DNA of 33,914 nucleotides from a bacterium (GCA_024224155.1 JAAENP010000464.1:1-33914), one strand, 5' to 3'; shown: positions 1 to 9,804, numbered from the stretch's first letter. Notes: a model not told the origin generated them from the letters alone. Numbers and translations are program-made.

Positions 1-2104
1 GGACGTGCACGTGCACGTCCCGCTCGAACTCGCCTGGCTTGATTCCGAACTTGCCGGCCCTCGACCGAGCGTAGCTCCAGGCGGCCCGCGCCGATTCCTT
101 CATCACATCTCCCAGCTGTCCGGTCAGCACCAACTCCCCCTTGCCAGGCATCGTCGTCACTTCGACGAATAGAATGTCTCCTCCCGCGGGCGTGTAGAAC
201 ATCCCGGTTGCGACTCCGACCTGGTCTTCGACCAGCGCGGTCTCGGGATGAACCTTCGAGCGGCCCAGAAGCTCGCGCACCTCTTCAGGCGTCAGTTCAC
301 CTACCTCCTCGTCGCCAGCCGCTACTCTGCGGGCCACTTTTCGACAGAGCTTGCCGATCTGTCGCTCCAGCTGGCGCACACCGGCCTCGCGCGTGTAGTG
401 CGTGATCACCGCAGCAATGGCTCCGTCCGAAATCTCCAGCGCCCCCGAATCCACCGCCTTCTCCCGCATCTGACGCGGTACTAGATAGCGTTTGGCGATC
501 TCGAGCTTCTCCCTCTCGGTATAACCCGTGAACTCCACCATCTCCATGCGGTCCCGCAGCGGACCGGGGATGTTCTCTATGAAGTTGGCGGTGGCAATGA
601 AGAGCACCTCGGAGAGGTCGAATGGAACCCCGATGTAGTGGTCCACGAAGCTGTCGTTCTGAGCCGGATCGAGCACCTCGAGCAGCGCCGCCGCCGGATC
701 GCCCTGATAGGAAACCCCGACCTTGTCTACTTCGTCCAGAAGAAACACCGGGTTCCTGGAGCCGGCCTGTTTCATCCCCTTGATCACGCGGCCCGGCATC
801 GCGCCGACATAGGTTCGACGATGGCCTCGGATGTCGGCTTCGTCTCGCGCGCCGCCGAGAGAGATTCTCACGTACTCGCGTCCCATCGAGCGGGCGATGG
901 ACTTGGCGATCGAGGTCTTGCCCACCCCTGGGGGACCCACGAAAAGCAGAATCGGTCCATGCGGCACGCGGTCTTCCCGCTCGCCGGTAGCCGCGGCAGC
1001 GGCCGGTTCGGGAGCGCCGACTTCGCCATTCTCATCGCCGCCATCCACTTCTGCGGGCACGGCCTCCTCGATGGCTCGCTGGCGGAGCTTGTGCACCGCC
1101 AGGAACTCCAGAACGCGGTCCTTCACGTCTTGAAGACCATAGTGATCCTCGTTGAGGATCTCGGAGGCCCGGTGGAGGTCCAGGTGTTCGTCGGTACGCT
1201 CGTTCCAGGGCAGCTCGGACACGGTCTCCAGGTAACTGCGAACGACCTGGTACTCCATGGACTCGCGGTTCATCCGGCCGAGCCGGTTGAGCTCGCGATC
1301 GATCTCCTTGCGCGCCTCGGGCGCCAGGTCGAGGGCTTCGAGTCGCTCGCGCAGCTCGTCGAGCTCTTCGCCTTCATCGCCCTCGCCCAGTTCCTTGCGA
1401 ATGGCCTTGAGCTGCTCACGAAGTACCATTTCACGCTGGCGGTCGCCCAACTCCTGCTGCACTTTGGACTGGATGTCTTCCTGGGCCTCGTGAACGCTGA
1501 TCTGGCGCTGGACGTGAACCAGGACCCGGCGCAGCCTCTCCTCCACCGACAGGGTCTCGAGCAGGGCCTGCTGTTCGTGGTGGGCGATATCCAGATAGCT
1601 GGCGACCAGGTCGGCGAGCCTTCCGGGGCTCTCGACGTTGGCGAGCGCCTGGGTCACCATCTCCTCGGGAAATCCCGCGTGTTGGCCGAGCTCGAGCGCC
1701 CGGTCCCGCAATTCACGAAACAGACCCTGAAATGCCGCATCCTCGGGGTCGGCCGGCGACATCTCGTCGGCTTCACGAACCACGGCCTCCAGATGCTCGC
1801 CCTTGTGGCTGATCCGGAAGGCGATGCCTCGGCCCTTTCCTTCGAGCAAAAGCTGCACGAACCCGCGCCCCTTTTGAACGTGGCCGATTCGAGCGATCGT
1901 ACCGATCGTGAAGAGATTCTCGGCAGTCGCGTGCTCTACGTTCTCGCGCTGAGCAACGGCGAACACGAGCTGCTCTCCATGATCGATCGCGGCCTGAATC
2001 GCTCGCAAGGTTTCCGGCCGGCCCGCCCGAATCGGTGCCTGGACGCCCGGGAACATGACCGTGTCACGCAAAGGAAGTACTGGAAGAGTCAACGTGTCTG
2101 ACAT
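1..2104 (-). CDS. lon: Lon (La) ATP-dependent serine protease, 3' end cut by window edge
   Basis: ATP-dependent cytoplasmic protease that degrades misfolded and regulatory proteins. Seen: 701 codons without a stop. The start ATG (2102-2104) follows an AGAAAGG-type ribosome site at 2112-2118. The N-terminus reads LPVLPLRDTVMFPG, typical of the Lon substrate-binding domain. Walker A GPPGVGKTS lies at residues 390-398 (DNA 911-937) and Walker B DEVDK at about 457-461. The C-terminal part enters the protease domain (TPAGGDILFVEV, GQLGDVMKESARAAWSY) and ends at DVHVHV. The catalytic Ser of the KDGPSAG motif therefore lies just outside the window. Oddity: an Ala/Glu/Gly-rich insert of about 22 residues sits between the helical region and the ATPase domain, which pushes Walker A later than in E. 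coli Lon. It is divergent from the rhomboid-like gene. Confidence 0.97.
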   Translation of the reverse strand, partial: MSDTLTLPVLPLRDTVMFPGVQAPIRAGRPETLRAIQAAIDHGEQLVFAVAQRENVEHATAENLFTIGTIARIGHVQKGRGFVQLLLEGKGRGIAFRISHKGEHLEAVVREADEMSPADPEDAAFQGLFRELRDRALELGQHAGFPEEMVTQALANVESPGRLADLVASYLDIAHHEQQALLETLSVEERLRRVLVHVQRQISVHEAQEDIQSKVQQELGDRQREMVLREQLKAIRKELGEGDEGEELDELRERLEALDLAPEARKEIDRELNRLGRMNRESMEYQVVRSYLETVSELPWNERTDEHLDLHRASEILNEDHYGLQDVKDRVLEFLAVHKLRQRAIEEAVPAEVDGGDENGEVGAPEPAAAAATGEREDRVPHGPILLFVGPPGVGKTSIAKSIARSMGREYVRISLGGARDEADIRGHRRTYVGAMPGRVIKGMKQAGSRNPVFLLDEVDKVGVSYQGDPAAALLEVLDPAQNDSFVDHYIGVPFDLSEVLFIATANFIENIPGPLRDRMEMVEFTGYTEREKLEIAKRYLVPRQMREKAVDSGALEISDGAIAAVITHYTREAGVRQLERQIGKLCRKVARRVAAGDEEVGELTPEEVRELLGRSKVHPETALVEDQVGVATGMFYTPAGGDILFVEVTTMPGKGELVLTGQLGDVMKESARAAWSYARSRAGKFGIKPGEFERDVHVHV

Positions 2105-2248
2105 TTCTTGGCCTTTCTCGACTGGGAAGGGGCAGCCCCACCCTCTGCTCCATACAAGGAAAAAGTCGCCACAGAAATTCCTCCGCGGTCTCCTAGGCGC
2201 GGTGCAGAGACACCCCGTCGGAGCGGAATCCCCGGTAGTATCTCGCAC

Positions 2249-3052
2249 ATGCGCAACATTCCCACCGGCGCGGGAGGCGGCTACGGTTTCGGACTCAGCG
2301 GGCCCGTCCCACGCGACGTCTGGATTCTCTTGGGGATCGTGTTCGCCACCTTCTCGATGCGCTTTTTCGAGGTCAGCGCTCCGCTGGCCGAGCTGCTTCG
2401 TTTGACTCCACGCGCCTGGCGGAGCGGATTCCTGTGGCAGCTAGTGACCTACCCGTTCGCGGGTACCGGCGCGCCGGGGTTCTGGTTCGTCATCGAGCTG
2501 CTCATCCTTTTTCTCTTCGCTCGCACGGTCTTCTATCAACTCGGCCGGCGCAAGTTCTGGCGGCTACTGGTACTGCTTTCACTGTCGGCGGCACTCGCCG
2601 CCGTTGCGGTCGACCTCATCGGATCGCTGCTGGCAGGGGGTCCTGCCTGGCAGGTGCCCTTCGCCCTGATGCAGGGGCAGCGCATGCTCCTGGTGCTCCT
2701 GATCGCCCTCTTCGCGGTCCTCAATCGCAACGCCACCATCCTCCTGTTTTTCGTCCTTCCGGTCCAGGCCAAGTGGTTCCTTCTGCTCGAGATCGTCTTC
2801 GCCTTCCTCGGCTTTCTCGGAACCAAGGACCTTCCCGGCTTTATCGGCATCTGCGCGGGTGTCGGAGTGACCGTCGCTTACTTCGGACGCGGCCAGGGCG
2901 CCGGGCTACTCGGCGGCGCGTTTCGCGAGCTCTGGCTGCGTGCGCAGGCCGCGTGGTTTCGGCTGCGACTCGCTCGCCTCAAGCAAAAGCGCGGCATGCA
3001 GATCGTTCCCGACGATCGGGATGGTCACGACCAAGACGACTGGGTGCACTAG
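2249..3052 (+). CDS. Rhomboid-fold integral membrane protein, probably proteolytically inactive
   Basis: 267-residue polytopic membrane protein with about six hydrophobic segments and a charged C-terminal tail. Seen: the layout LWQLVTYPF, then a long helix, then LFFVLPVQAKW resembles rhomboid/derlin-superfamily proteins, in which the first loop reads WQLxTYxF and a later helix reads FFxxPxxAKW. The usual GxSG serine motif is absent; the equivalent stretch reads ALMQGQRMLLVLL. It may therefore be a pseudoprotease acting in membrane-protein binding or turnover. I chose ATG 2249 because residues upstream of it in the same frame are low-complexity and unlike the family. The gene is divergent from lon and convergent with pgl, with 27 nt between stops. 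Family assignment is by fold-like pattern, not catalytic residues. Confidence 0.72.
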   Translation: MRNIPTGAGGGYGFGLSGPVPRDVWILLGIVFATFSMRFFEVSAPLAELLRLTPRAWRSGFLWQLVTYPFAGTGAPGFWFVIELLILFLFARTVFYQLGRRKFWRLLVLLSLSAALAAVAVDLIGSLLAGGPAWQVPFALMQGQRMLLVLLIALFAVLNRNATILLFFVLPVQAKWFLLLEIVFAFLGFLGTKDLPGFIGICAGVGVTVAYFGRGQGAGLLGGAFRELWLRAQAAWFRLRLARLKQKRGMQIVPDDRDGHDQDDWVH

Positions 3053-3057
3053 TAACG

Positions 3058-3074
3058 GCGAGACCGTCTCTCGC
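3058..3074. terminator. Short hairpin between convergent genes
   Basis: GCGAGA (3058-3063) and TCTCGC (3069-3074) form a 6-bp stem with a 5-nt loop in the 27-nt gap between two convergent stops. There is no T-tract on either side. It could be a weak bidirectional terminator; confidence is low. Confidence 0.25.
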
Positions 3075-3079
3075 ACAGG

Positions 3080-3829
3080 TCAGGTTTGCGGCAGTCGGCT
3101 CGCCGCCGCGGCATCCAGTACCCAGCAGACCACACCGGAGCGGGGATCGACCTGCGTCACCGGCAAGGAGCGATCCCTCTCTTCGAGGACCCGATACACG
3201 ACCTCGGCCTTATCCTCTCCCGAAGCCAGGATGAGAATCCTGCGCGCCGCGGCGAGGAGCTCGAACGAGAAGCTGATGCGCTCATGCGGCGCCGCCGGGC
3301 TTCGCGTCGCCACTACCAGGCCGCTTCGTCCCGGATGCGCTTCCGGGGGCTCGCCGGGAAAGAGCGATGCCGTGTGACCATCGGCTCCGACCCCGAGCAG
3401 AACCAGATCGAACCGCGGCGTAGCGGTCGCTTCAGGCCGGAGGGTCCGGCGAATCTCGCCCTCGTAGGCGGCGGCGGTCGACCTCGGGTCACGCGCGAGT
3501 CTCGGCGCGTGGATCCGCTCGGGGGCAATGTCGAGGTCCCGCAGGAGCTGCTCATGGGCCGCGTTCACATTGCTGCCGGGATCATCCGCGGGCACGCAGC
3601 GCTCGTCGCTCCAGAAGAAGTGGACTCGGCGCCAATCCGCCGGCCGCAGTCCTGCGGGCACAGCCGCCAGAGCCCGATACACCGGCCGCGGCGTTGCGCC
3701 GCCGGCGAGCGCCAGCGACACAGCATCTCTCTCGGACAGCGTCGCGCGCAGCACTCTCGTGATCTCGATCGCCGCCCGAACCGCGAAGCCCTCGTCACCG
3801 GCGATGACGATCTCCGGAATCGGCTTCAT
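3080..3829 (-). CDS. pgl: 6-phosphogluconolactonase (DevB/SOL type)
   Basis: Hydrolyses 6-phosphoglucono-1,5-lactone to 6-phosphogluconate in the oxidative pentose phosphate pathway. 249 residues, normal for the family. Seen: LALAGGATPRPVYRAL (about residues 39-54) is the sugar-phosphate binding loop, FFWSDERCVP (71-80) is a family signature, and LLGVGADGHTASLFPG (144-159) carries the conserved Asp/His region. Start ATG at 3827-3829 lies 7 nt after the pgi stop. An in-frame start upstream would lie inside pgi and give a non-homologous extension. Last gene of the tal-pgi-pgl unit; convergent with the rhomboid-like gene. Confidence 0.95.
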   Translation of the reverse strand: MKPIPEIVIAGDEGFAVRAAIEITRVLRATLSERDAVSLALAGGATPRPVYRALAAVPAGLRPADWRRVHFFWSDERCVPADDPGSNVNAAHEQLLRDLDIAPERIHAPRLARDPRSTAAAYEGEIRRTLRPEATATPRFDLVLLGVGADGHTASLFPGEPPEAHPGRSGLVVATRSPAAPHERISFSFELLAAARRILILASGEDKAEVVYRVLEERDRSLPVTQVDPRSGVVCWVLDAAAASRLPQT

Positions 3830-3836
3830 CGAGGGC

Positions 3837-5489
3837 CTAGCCTGCCAGGAGCTGACGCAGAAGCCAGAGTCCCTGACGACCGCTGTCTTCGACATCCACA
3901 CGCAGCACGCGGCGCCCGGCGGCCAGCAGCGCGGCGGCGTCACCGTCGGCCTGCGCCGCGATCACGCTCCCGAGCGAGGTCTCTTCTCCGGGAACCAGAA
4001 AATCGGTCCGTGGTGAAGGAACGATCTGCAGAAACGATCCCGTGTTGGGTCCGCCCTTGTGAAGCTGACCTGTCGAATGCAGGTAGCGTGGCCCGTAGCC
4101 CGCGGTCGTGGCGATCGTGGTCAGATCCCGCACCCGCCTTTGAAGCTCGGCGAGCTCGAGGTCGGTTTCCGGAGTCGGCGGCAGGTAGGCCAAAATCCCG
4201 AAGTAGTCTCCGTCGGAAGCCGAAGACATCCAGGTCTTCAGGGCCTCGACCAGCCGCTCGCGCTCCCCGGCGCGAATCACCTCGGGAAGAGTCCCGCTGA
4301 CCTTGGCGCCGTCCAGAAGCCGGCGAGCCTCGTTCTTGGCCGCCTCGACATCGGGCTGGTCAAAGGGGTTGACCCCGGTGACCATCGCGGCGGCGGCGAC
4401 CGCCATCTCCCAGCGGAAGAACTCGGCTCCCAGATCGTAGCGATCGTGCAGGACGATCCGTATCGTCGGATGGCCGAGCTCGGAGAGATCCTCGAGAAAC
4501 CGGGCAAGCGTCGCCTCTTCGCCCTCCATGGCAATACCGACGAAGACCCGATCCTGATCGTAGCTCTCGACGTCGCCTCTGGGCTCGCCGCCGACCGGCA
4601 CGATGCCCTTGCCGTCCTTGCCGAGACTCTCCGCCACCAGCTGCTCGATCCAGAGCGGCAGGGCGGCCACGCTGGGTGAGGTCAGGAGAGTCAGCTTGTC
4701 ACGACCCGCCAGCGCGCATTCGCCCAGCGTCGCGCCCAACTCCAGTCCGACACTCACCGGCCCTCTGAGACAGTTGTCTTCCATGGCGCCGGCACGGCGC
4801 AGAAGACGCTCCGGGTCAATGCCGATCATGGCGGCCGGGAGCAGCCCGAACACCGACAACGCGCTGAAACGGCCGCCGACGTCCGAGGGTGCGGTGAACA
4901 CGCTACGAAAACCTCGTTCCTCGGCCAGGTCCGCCAACCTGGTTCCGGGGTCGGTAATCGCAAGAAAATGAGACCCCGGCTGCGCCACCCAGCGCCCTGC
5001 GGCATGAAAGAGAACCTCGGTCATCACGCGGGTCTCGAGAGTGGTTCCCGACTTGCTCGAGACCACGAACTGAAAGCCCTCGGAGGGCAGGGTGTCAACC
5101 AGGCTCCGGACCGAATCGGGATGAGTCGTGTCCATCACCCGTAGCTGCCGACGCGTGGGCTTGAAGACGCGCTCGAAAACCAGAGGCGCGAGACTCGATC
5201 CTCCCATGCCGATCAGAATGGTCTGATCGATCCCGAGCCTGTGCGCTTCGGCAGCACCCAAGAGGATGCCTTCCAGCCCGCCCCGCCAGGCGTCCTGAGG
5301 CAGAGTCAGCCAGCCCAAGCGAGACGAAATCTCGGTCTCGTCACCGGCCCACAGCGTCGGATCCTGGTTGCGCAACCTTGCCAGGACCTCGTCGGCCTGC
5401 CACCGGACCAGCCGTTCGCGAACGCGTTCGGCAAGATCTCCGTCTCCTCCGCAACCGAGCTCCATCCTCGGGAGCTGCTGTCGGGTCAT
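3837..5489 (-). CDS. pgi: Glucose-6-phosphate isomerase (form related to Tal-Pgi fusions)
   Basis: Interconverts glucose-6-phosphate and fructose-6-phosphate. 550 residues. Seen: GMGGSSLAP (94-102), SKSGTT (145-150), VGGRFSALS (204-212), the ESLGKDGKG region with the probable catalytic Glu, and HSTGQLHKGG near the C-terminus with the conserved Lys. The sequence resembles the isomerase half of the long bifunctional transaldolase/PGI proteins found in several phyla more than classical E. coli Pgi (inference from motif spacing). Start ATG overlaps the tal stop by 4 nt (ATGA, 5486-5489), so translation is probably coupled. The window contains no zwf or gnd, so the oxidative branch is incomplete here. 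Confidence 0.95.
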   Translation of the reverse strand: MTRQQLPRMELGCGGDGDLAERVRERLVRWQADEVLARLRNQDPTLWAGDETEISSRLGWLTLPQDAWRGGLEGILLGAAEAHRLGIDQTILIGMGGSSLAPLVFERVFKPTRRQLRVMDTTHPDSVRSLVDTLPSEGFQFVVSSKSGTTLETRVMTEVLFHAAGRWVAQPGSHFLAITDPGTRLADLAEERGFRSVFTAPSDVGGRFSALSVFGLLPAAMIGIDPERLLRRAGAMEDNCLRGPVSVGLELGATLGECALAGRDKLTLLTSPSVAALPLWIEQLVAESLGKDGKGIVPVGGEPRGDVESYDQDRVFVGIAMEGEEATLARFLEDLSELGHPTIRIVLHDRYDLGAEFFRWEMAVAAAAMVTGVNPFDQPDVEAAKNEARRLLDGAKVSGTLPEVIRAGERERLVEALKTWMSSASDGDYFGILAYLPPTPETDLELAELQRRVRDLTTIATTAGYGPRYLHSTGQLHKGGPNTGSFLQIVPSPRTDFLVPGEETSLGSVIAAQADGDAAALLAAGRRVLRVDVEDSGRQGLWLLRQLLAG

Positions 5490-6625
5490 TCAGCGGGTCC
5501 GGCCGCCGCCCCCATGGGCGCAGCTGCGAGTTCGACCCGCTTGCTTTCGAGCGCTGCCAGCAGGCGGTCGAACGGCACACCGAACTTCTCGAGCCCCTCG
5601 CGCTGCAGACGATCGGTTGCGCCATCCAGGTCGATTCCGATCGCCGCCAAGGCCGACAGATCGCTTCGCGCGCGATCCAGGTCCGCGGTCAGGGTCGGTG
5701 AAACCTCGCCGTGCTCGCGGAAGTCCTCGAGCGTCCGGGGGGGAATGGTGTTGACCGTCTCGGGTCCGATCAGCTCTTCGACGTAGAGAACATTCCGGTA
5801 GTCCGGATTCTTGGTCGACGTGCTCGCCCAAAGCACTCGCTGCGGACGGGCTCCGGCTTCTCTCAGTCTCGCGAAGGCGGGCCCATGGAAGATCTCGAGG
5901 TAGCGCGCGTAGGCCATCTTGGAATTCGCGATCGCGATCCGACCGGCCAAATCCCCGGCCTCGGGCGTATCAGAGCCGGCGGACTCGGCCAGCAGCTTGT
6001 CGATCAAGCTGTCCACCCGGCTCACGAAGAACGAGGCCACGGAAGCCGCACGCTCGGGCTTGGCGGCGCGCTCGACGCCCCGGATGTAAGCCTGCGCCAC
6101 CGCCTCGTAGTGAGCCATCGAGAACATCAAGGTCACGTTGACGTGAATGCCCTCAGCCAGGAGGGACTCGACCGCGGGGATCCCCTCGACCGTCGCGGGC
6201 ACCTTGATCATCAGGTTGGGCCGATCGACCTTCTGCCAGAAGCGGCTCGCTTCGGCCAGCGTGCCCTCGGTATCGCGCGCGAGGTGCGGCGAGACTTCCA
6301 GGCTGACGAACCCGTCCGCTCCGTTGGTCGACTCATAGACCGGTGCCAGCAGATCCGCCGCCAGCTGAATGTCACGAATCGCCAGGTGTTCATACAGCAG
6401 CCCGGTAGAGATCTCCGGGTCCTTTTCAAGCGCCGCGCGAATATCGGAATCGTAGAGATCGCTGTTGCCGATCGCTTTTTCGAAGATCGCCGGGTTGGAA
6501 GTCACGCCGGTCAAGCCGTCTTCGGAGATCAAGCGCGCGAGTTCCCCGTTCTCGAGAACGTCCCGGCGGATGTAGTCGAGCCAGATCGCCTGGCCCTGGG
6601 TCCCGAGCATTCGCAGTCTGTTCAT
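5486..6625 (-). CDS. tal: Transaldolase
   Basis: Transfers a dihydroxyacetone unit between sugar phosphates in the non-oxidative pentose phosphate pathway. 379 residues, the long-subfamily size. Seen: SIWLDYIRRD-like N-terminus with Asp17, GVTSNPAIFEKAI (40-52), LMIKVPATVEG with the Schiff-base Lys141, NVTLMFS (163-169) and WASTSTKNPDY. Start ATG 6623-6625 is preceded by AGGAGGT (6630-6636), which decides it over an in-frame start upstream. Its stop overlaps the pgi start (ATGA). In many bacteria tal and pgi are one fused polypeptide; here they are separate but abut. It lies 53 nt downstream of the copper ATPase gene and could be read through from it. Confidence 0.95.
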   Translation of the reverse strand: MNRLRMLGTQGQAIWLDYIRRDVLENGELARLISEDGLTGVTSNPAIFEKAIGNSDLYDSDIRAALEKDPEISTGLLYEHLAIRDIQLAADLLAPVYESTNGADGFVSLEVSPHLARDTEGTLAEASRFWQKVDRPNLMIKVPATVEGIPAVESLLAEGIHVNVTLMFSMAHYEAVAQAYIRGVERAAKPERAASVASFFVSRVDSLIDKLLAESAGSDTPEAGDLAGRIAIANSKMAYARYLEIFHGPAFARLREAGARPQRVLWASTSTKNPDYRNVLYVEELIGPETVNTIPPRTLEDFREHGEVSPTLTADLDRARSDLSALAAIGIDLDGATDRLQREGLEKFGVPFDRLLAALESKRVELAAAPMGAAAGPAE

Positions 6626-6678
6626 GAAGACCTCCTGGTCGGCCGAATCGTACCACCCGGACAGCAGTGGAGCGCGTT

Positions 6679-9171
6679 TCAAAGCTCGAGGCGTCGAAGG
6701 CGAAGGGCATTGGAGATCACCGATACCGAGCTCAGACTCATGGCCGCACTGGCGAGCATCGGCGATAGCAGCCAGCCGACGAAGGGGTAAAGGACCCCAG
6801 CGGCGACCGGAACGCTCAAGGAGTTGTAGAGGAACGCGAAAAAGAGGTTCTGCCTGATGTTGCCCATCGTGGCGCGGCTCAACCGAAGTGCCCGCAGGAT
6901 GCCGCGCAGATCGCCCTTCACCAGGGTCACTCCGGCGCTCTCGATCGCAACGTCTGTGCCGGTGCCCATCGCGATTCCGATATCTGCCTGGGCCAGAGCG
7001 GGGGCATCATTGACACCATCTCCCGCCATCGCCACCGTTCGTCCTCCGTCTTGAAAGGTCCGCACGATCTCGAGCTTCTCCTCGGGCCGTCGTTCGGCCT
7101 CGACCCTGTCGATACCGAGTCGCTCGGCCACGGCGCCGGCCGTCTCGCGATTGTCACCGGTCACCATGACGACTTCGATCCCGATCCTCTGCAGCTCTCC
7201 AATCAGCTCGCGAGCCGACTCTTTGATCGGGTCGGACACCGCCAGCAGGCCCGCCAGATCCCCGTCATCCGCAACGAAGACCACCGTCGCTCCGGCCGAG
7301 CGCAGGGCGTCCACCTTCTCCCGTGCGACTTCGACCGTCACTCCCAGATCCACGAGATGGGCCTCGTTGCCAACCGCCAACCGGCGACTCCCCGCGCGCC
7401 CGACGACTCCCCTGCCCGGAAGGGCCTGGAAGTCCTCGACCGCCTTCGGTCCCAGGCCCCGCTCGAGCGCCTCCCCGACGATCGCTCGAGCCAGAGGATG
7501 CTCGCTGCCCCGCTCCAGCCCAGCGGCCAGAGTCAGCACATCCGCCTCGCTCCGACCCTCGAGCGCTACTACCCGCTCGAGTCGGGGGCGCCCGTCGGTA
7601 AGTGTCCCGGTCTTGTCCAAAAGCAGCACCTCGGTCTTCCCCAGTGTCTCGAGAGCCTCGGCATCTCGCACCAACACACCCGACCTTGCACCCCGCCCGG
7701 TTCCGACCATGATCGACATCGGAGTCGCCAGTCCCAGGGCACAGGGACAGGCGATGATCAGAACCGCAACCGCATTGACGAGGGCGATCGGCAAGGCCGG
7801 TTCCGGACCCCAGGAATACCACGCCGCAAAGGTCAACAAGGCCACCAGAACCACCGCCGGCACGAAGAACGACGCGACCCGATCCGCCAAGCGCTGGATG
7901 GGGGCACGACTTCGCTGTGCCTCGGCCACCATTTGAACGATACGTGCCAGCAAGGTCTCGGAACCCACTCTCTCGGCCCGGACTACGAGGCCGCCGTTGC
8001 CGTTGACGGTGCCGCCGATCACCGGTTCGCCGACCGTCCTCGACACCGGGATCGGCTCGCCCGTCACCATGGACTCGTCGACATAGCTCTGACCTTCCAG
8101 CACGATCGCATCGACGGGGACCTTCTCTCCGGGCCGGATCCTGAGCCGGTCGCCGACTTCGACTTCGGCGAGATCGATCTCGCTTTCCTCCCCGTCTGAA
8201 CCGATCCTGAGCGCCACCGCCGGGGCTAGCTGCAGGAGTTCCTTGAGGGCCATTGAGGTGCGGCTCCTGGCCTTGAGCTCCAACACCTGTCCGAGCAGCA
8301 CCAGAACCGTGATCACGGCGGCGGCCTCGAAGTAAACCGGAACGGCCCCGCCCGTCGCGCGCATCGACGCCGGGAACAGCCCGGGGAGAAACAGAGCAAT
8401 CAAACTGTACCCGTAGGCCGCTCCGGTACCCATCGCGATCAGCGTGAACATATTGAGATTCAGCGTCCTGAGAGAGCTCCAGCCACGCTCGAAGAACGGC
8501 CGGCCGCACCAAAGGACGACAGGTGTCGCCAGAAGGAACTGCAGCCACACCAACCCGCGATTCCAACCTTGCGGCAACCGCTCCGCCAGATCGAGTCCCG
8601 GCACCATCTCGGACATCGCCAGTAGGAAGACCGGCAGCGTCAACAAGGCGCCGAGCCAGAACCTACGCAGCATATCCACGAGCTCGGGGTTCTCGCCCTC
8701 ATCGATCGCCACGGTCTTGGGCTCGAGAGCCATGCCACATTTCGGGCAGGAGCCCGGCCCCAGCTGCTCGATCTCGGGGTCCATGGGGCACGTGTAGACG
8801 ACGTCATCCGGAGCCGGCGAGGTCGCCGGCTCCGAGCCGGGGTCGACCGCGAGCAGGAACTTCTCGGGGGCCGCCTCGAACCTCCTCTTGCAGCCCTCGC
8901 AGCAGAAGTAGTAGTCGACACCGCCATGTGTCGACTTGTTTTTTGCGGTGGCCGGATCGACCTTCATTCCGCACACCGGATCTGTTGCCTCGGACTCGAG
9001 GAAGTCAGACGGGGACTTGATGAATTTCTCTCGACAGCCGGCGCAGCAGAAGCCGTAGTCGACGCCCTCGTGCTCGTACCGGTGGGCGGCGGTCGCGAGA
9101 TCGACGGTCATTCCGCAGACCGGATCGGTCGACGCGACGCCGGGCTCGGACTGTTGGCGATGCTCAGTCAT
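6679..9171 (-). CDS. copA: Cu(I)-exporting P1B-type ATPase with N-terminal YHS-YHS-HMBD metal domains
   Basis: Inner-membrane copper-exporting ATPase, 830 residues. Seen: two YHS domains (about 15-60 and 62-108), each with DPVCGM and FCCxGC. A heavy-metal-binding domain follows (YTCPMDPEI...CPKCGM, 126-147). Core motifs are TGE (370-372), CPC (475-477), DKTGT (519-523), SEHP (556-559) and GDGVNDAP (717-724). Membrane motifs YN (782-783) and MxxSS (811-815), together with CPC, are the P1B-1 Cu(I) signature. The usual HMA (GMxCxxC) domains are absent. Start ATG 9169-9171 has GGAGAGA at 9181-9187. No copper-regulator gene lies beside it; cusCBA is about 9 kb away in the same window. Confidence 0.96.
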   Translation of the reverse strand: MTEHRQQSEPGVASTDPVCGMTVDLATAAHRYEHEGVDYGFCCAGCREKFIKSPSDFLESEATDPVCGMKVDPATAKNKSTHGGVDYYFCCEGCKRRFEAAPEKFLLAVDPGSEPATSPAPDDVVYTCPMDPEIEQLGPGSCPKCGMALEPKTVAIDEGENPELVDMLRRFWLGALLTLPVFLLAMSEMVPGLDLAERLPQGWNRGLVWLQFLLATPVVLWCGRPFFERGWSSLRTLNLNMFTLIAMGTGAAYGYSLIALFLPGLFPASMRATGGAVPVYFEAAAVITVLVLLGQVLELKARSRTSMALKELLQLAPAVALRIGSDGEESEIDLAEVEVGDRLRIRPGEKVPVDAIVLEGQSYVDESMVTGEPIPVSRTVGEPVIGGTVNGNGGLVVRAERVGSETLLARIVQMVAEAQRSRAPIQRLADRVASFFVPAVVLVALLTFAAWYSWGPEPALPIALVNAVAVLIIACPCALGLATPMSIMVGTGRGARSGVLVRDAEALETLGKTEVLLLDKTGTLTDGRPRLERVVALEGRSEADVLTLAAGLERGSEHPLARAIVGEALERGLGPKAVEDFQALPGRGVVGRAGSRRLAVGNEAHLVDLGVTVEVAREKVDALRSAGATVVFVADDGDLAGLLAVSDPIKESARELIGELQRIGIEVVMVTGDNRETAGAVAERLGIDRVEAERRPEEKLEIVRTFQDGGRTVAMAGDGVNDAPALAQADIGIAMGTGTDVAIESAGVTLVKGDLRGILRALRLSRATMGNIRQNLFFAFLYNSLSVPVAAGVLYPFVGWLLSPMLASAAMSLSSVSVISNALRLRRLEL

Positions 9172-9261
9172 CTTGCAGTCTCTCTCCCAGCCAACGCCGA
9201 CCGCGACTCACCTATTCCGTCACTCTGCGCAACAGACTGATTGACCGCTCGATTTCGGCCG

Positions 9262-9804
9262 TTAGGCGACGTCCGCCTCGGCCGCATGTTCAACCAGAAG
9301 CCGCTCGATCTGTCCGGTATGGCGACGTAGGTGATCGATCAAGAACCGGAGCGTCTGCTCCAGATTGAGCCGGCCCGCGACCGGATGCCTGTAGACCGCC
9401 TTGTTCGCCAATTCAGCGGGATAGTGCTCGAGGAAGTCCTGCCACTCGGCTCGCGCCTCGCTCCAGTCCCGCGCAAGTGCGGTCAGCTCGCCCGTTTCGG
9501 GCACGTCGGCCGAGCGCGCCGGTGCCGCGACCTTGAACGGTAGTCTCAAGAATAGCCCCAGCGCCCGGCTCTTGATCGCGCCGGCCGCGCCACTGCGCGG
9601 TATCAAGTCGGGCCTTTGGATCTTTTTGCGTAGGTAGCCGAGTGAGAGCCGCTCGGCCAGAATCACATGAGCCAGAACCTGGGCCGCCGACCAGCCGCCG
9701 TCCGGCGGTCTTCGGTTGAGCGCCGCCGAGTCCGGACCCGAGAGCCGCTCCAAGAGTTCCGAGCGCAACCGCTCGAGTTCGTCCATCTGTTGCTGGTGGG
9801 TCAT
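9262..9804 (-). CDS. DinB-fold (DinB_2 type) putative metal-dependent protein
   Basis: 180 residues. Four-helix DinB/YfiT-like fold, a superfamily including thiol-dependent S-transferases and many uncharacterised stress proteins. Seen: GWSAAQVLAHV puts His46 at the usual first metal position, and DHLRRHTGQIERLL puts His158 and His162 at the other two, so the metal triad is complete. The substrate is unknown. Start ATG overlaps the stop of the PH-domain gene by 4 nt (ATGA, 9801-9804), so the pair is co-translated. It ends 90 nt upstream of copA on the same strand and may share its transcript. Confidence 0.88.
   Translation of the reverse strand: MTHQQQMDELERLRSELLERLSGPDSAALNRRPPDGGWSAAQVLAHVILAERLSLGYLRKKIQRPDLIPRSGAAGAIKSRALGLFLRLPFKVAAPARSADVPETGELTALARDWSEARAEWQDFLEHYPAELANKAVYRHPVAGRLNLEQTLRFLIDHLRRHTGQIERLLVEHAAEADVA

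Noticed and set aside
1-20. Perfect 20-bp palindrome at the left edge
   Set aside because: It encodes DVHVHV in the conserved Lon protease domain (alternating His/Val codons GTG-CAC), so coding explains it.
638-2101. Long open frame of 487 codons on the plus strand
   Set aside because: It is the opposite-strand shadow of lon, and its product lacks any family pattern.
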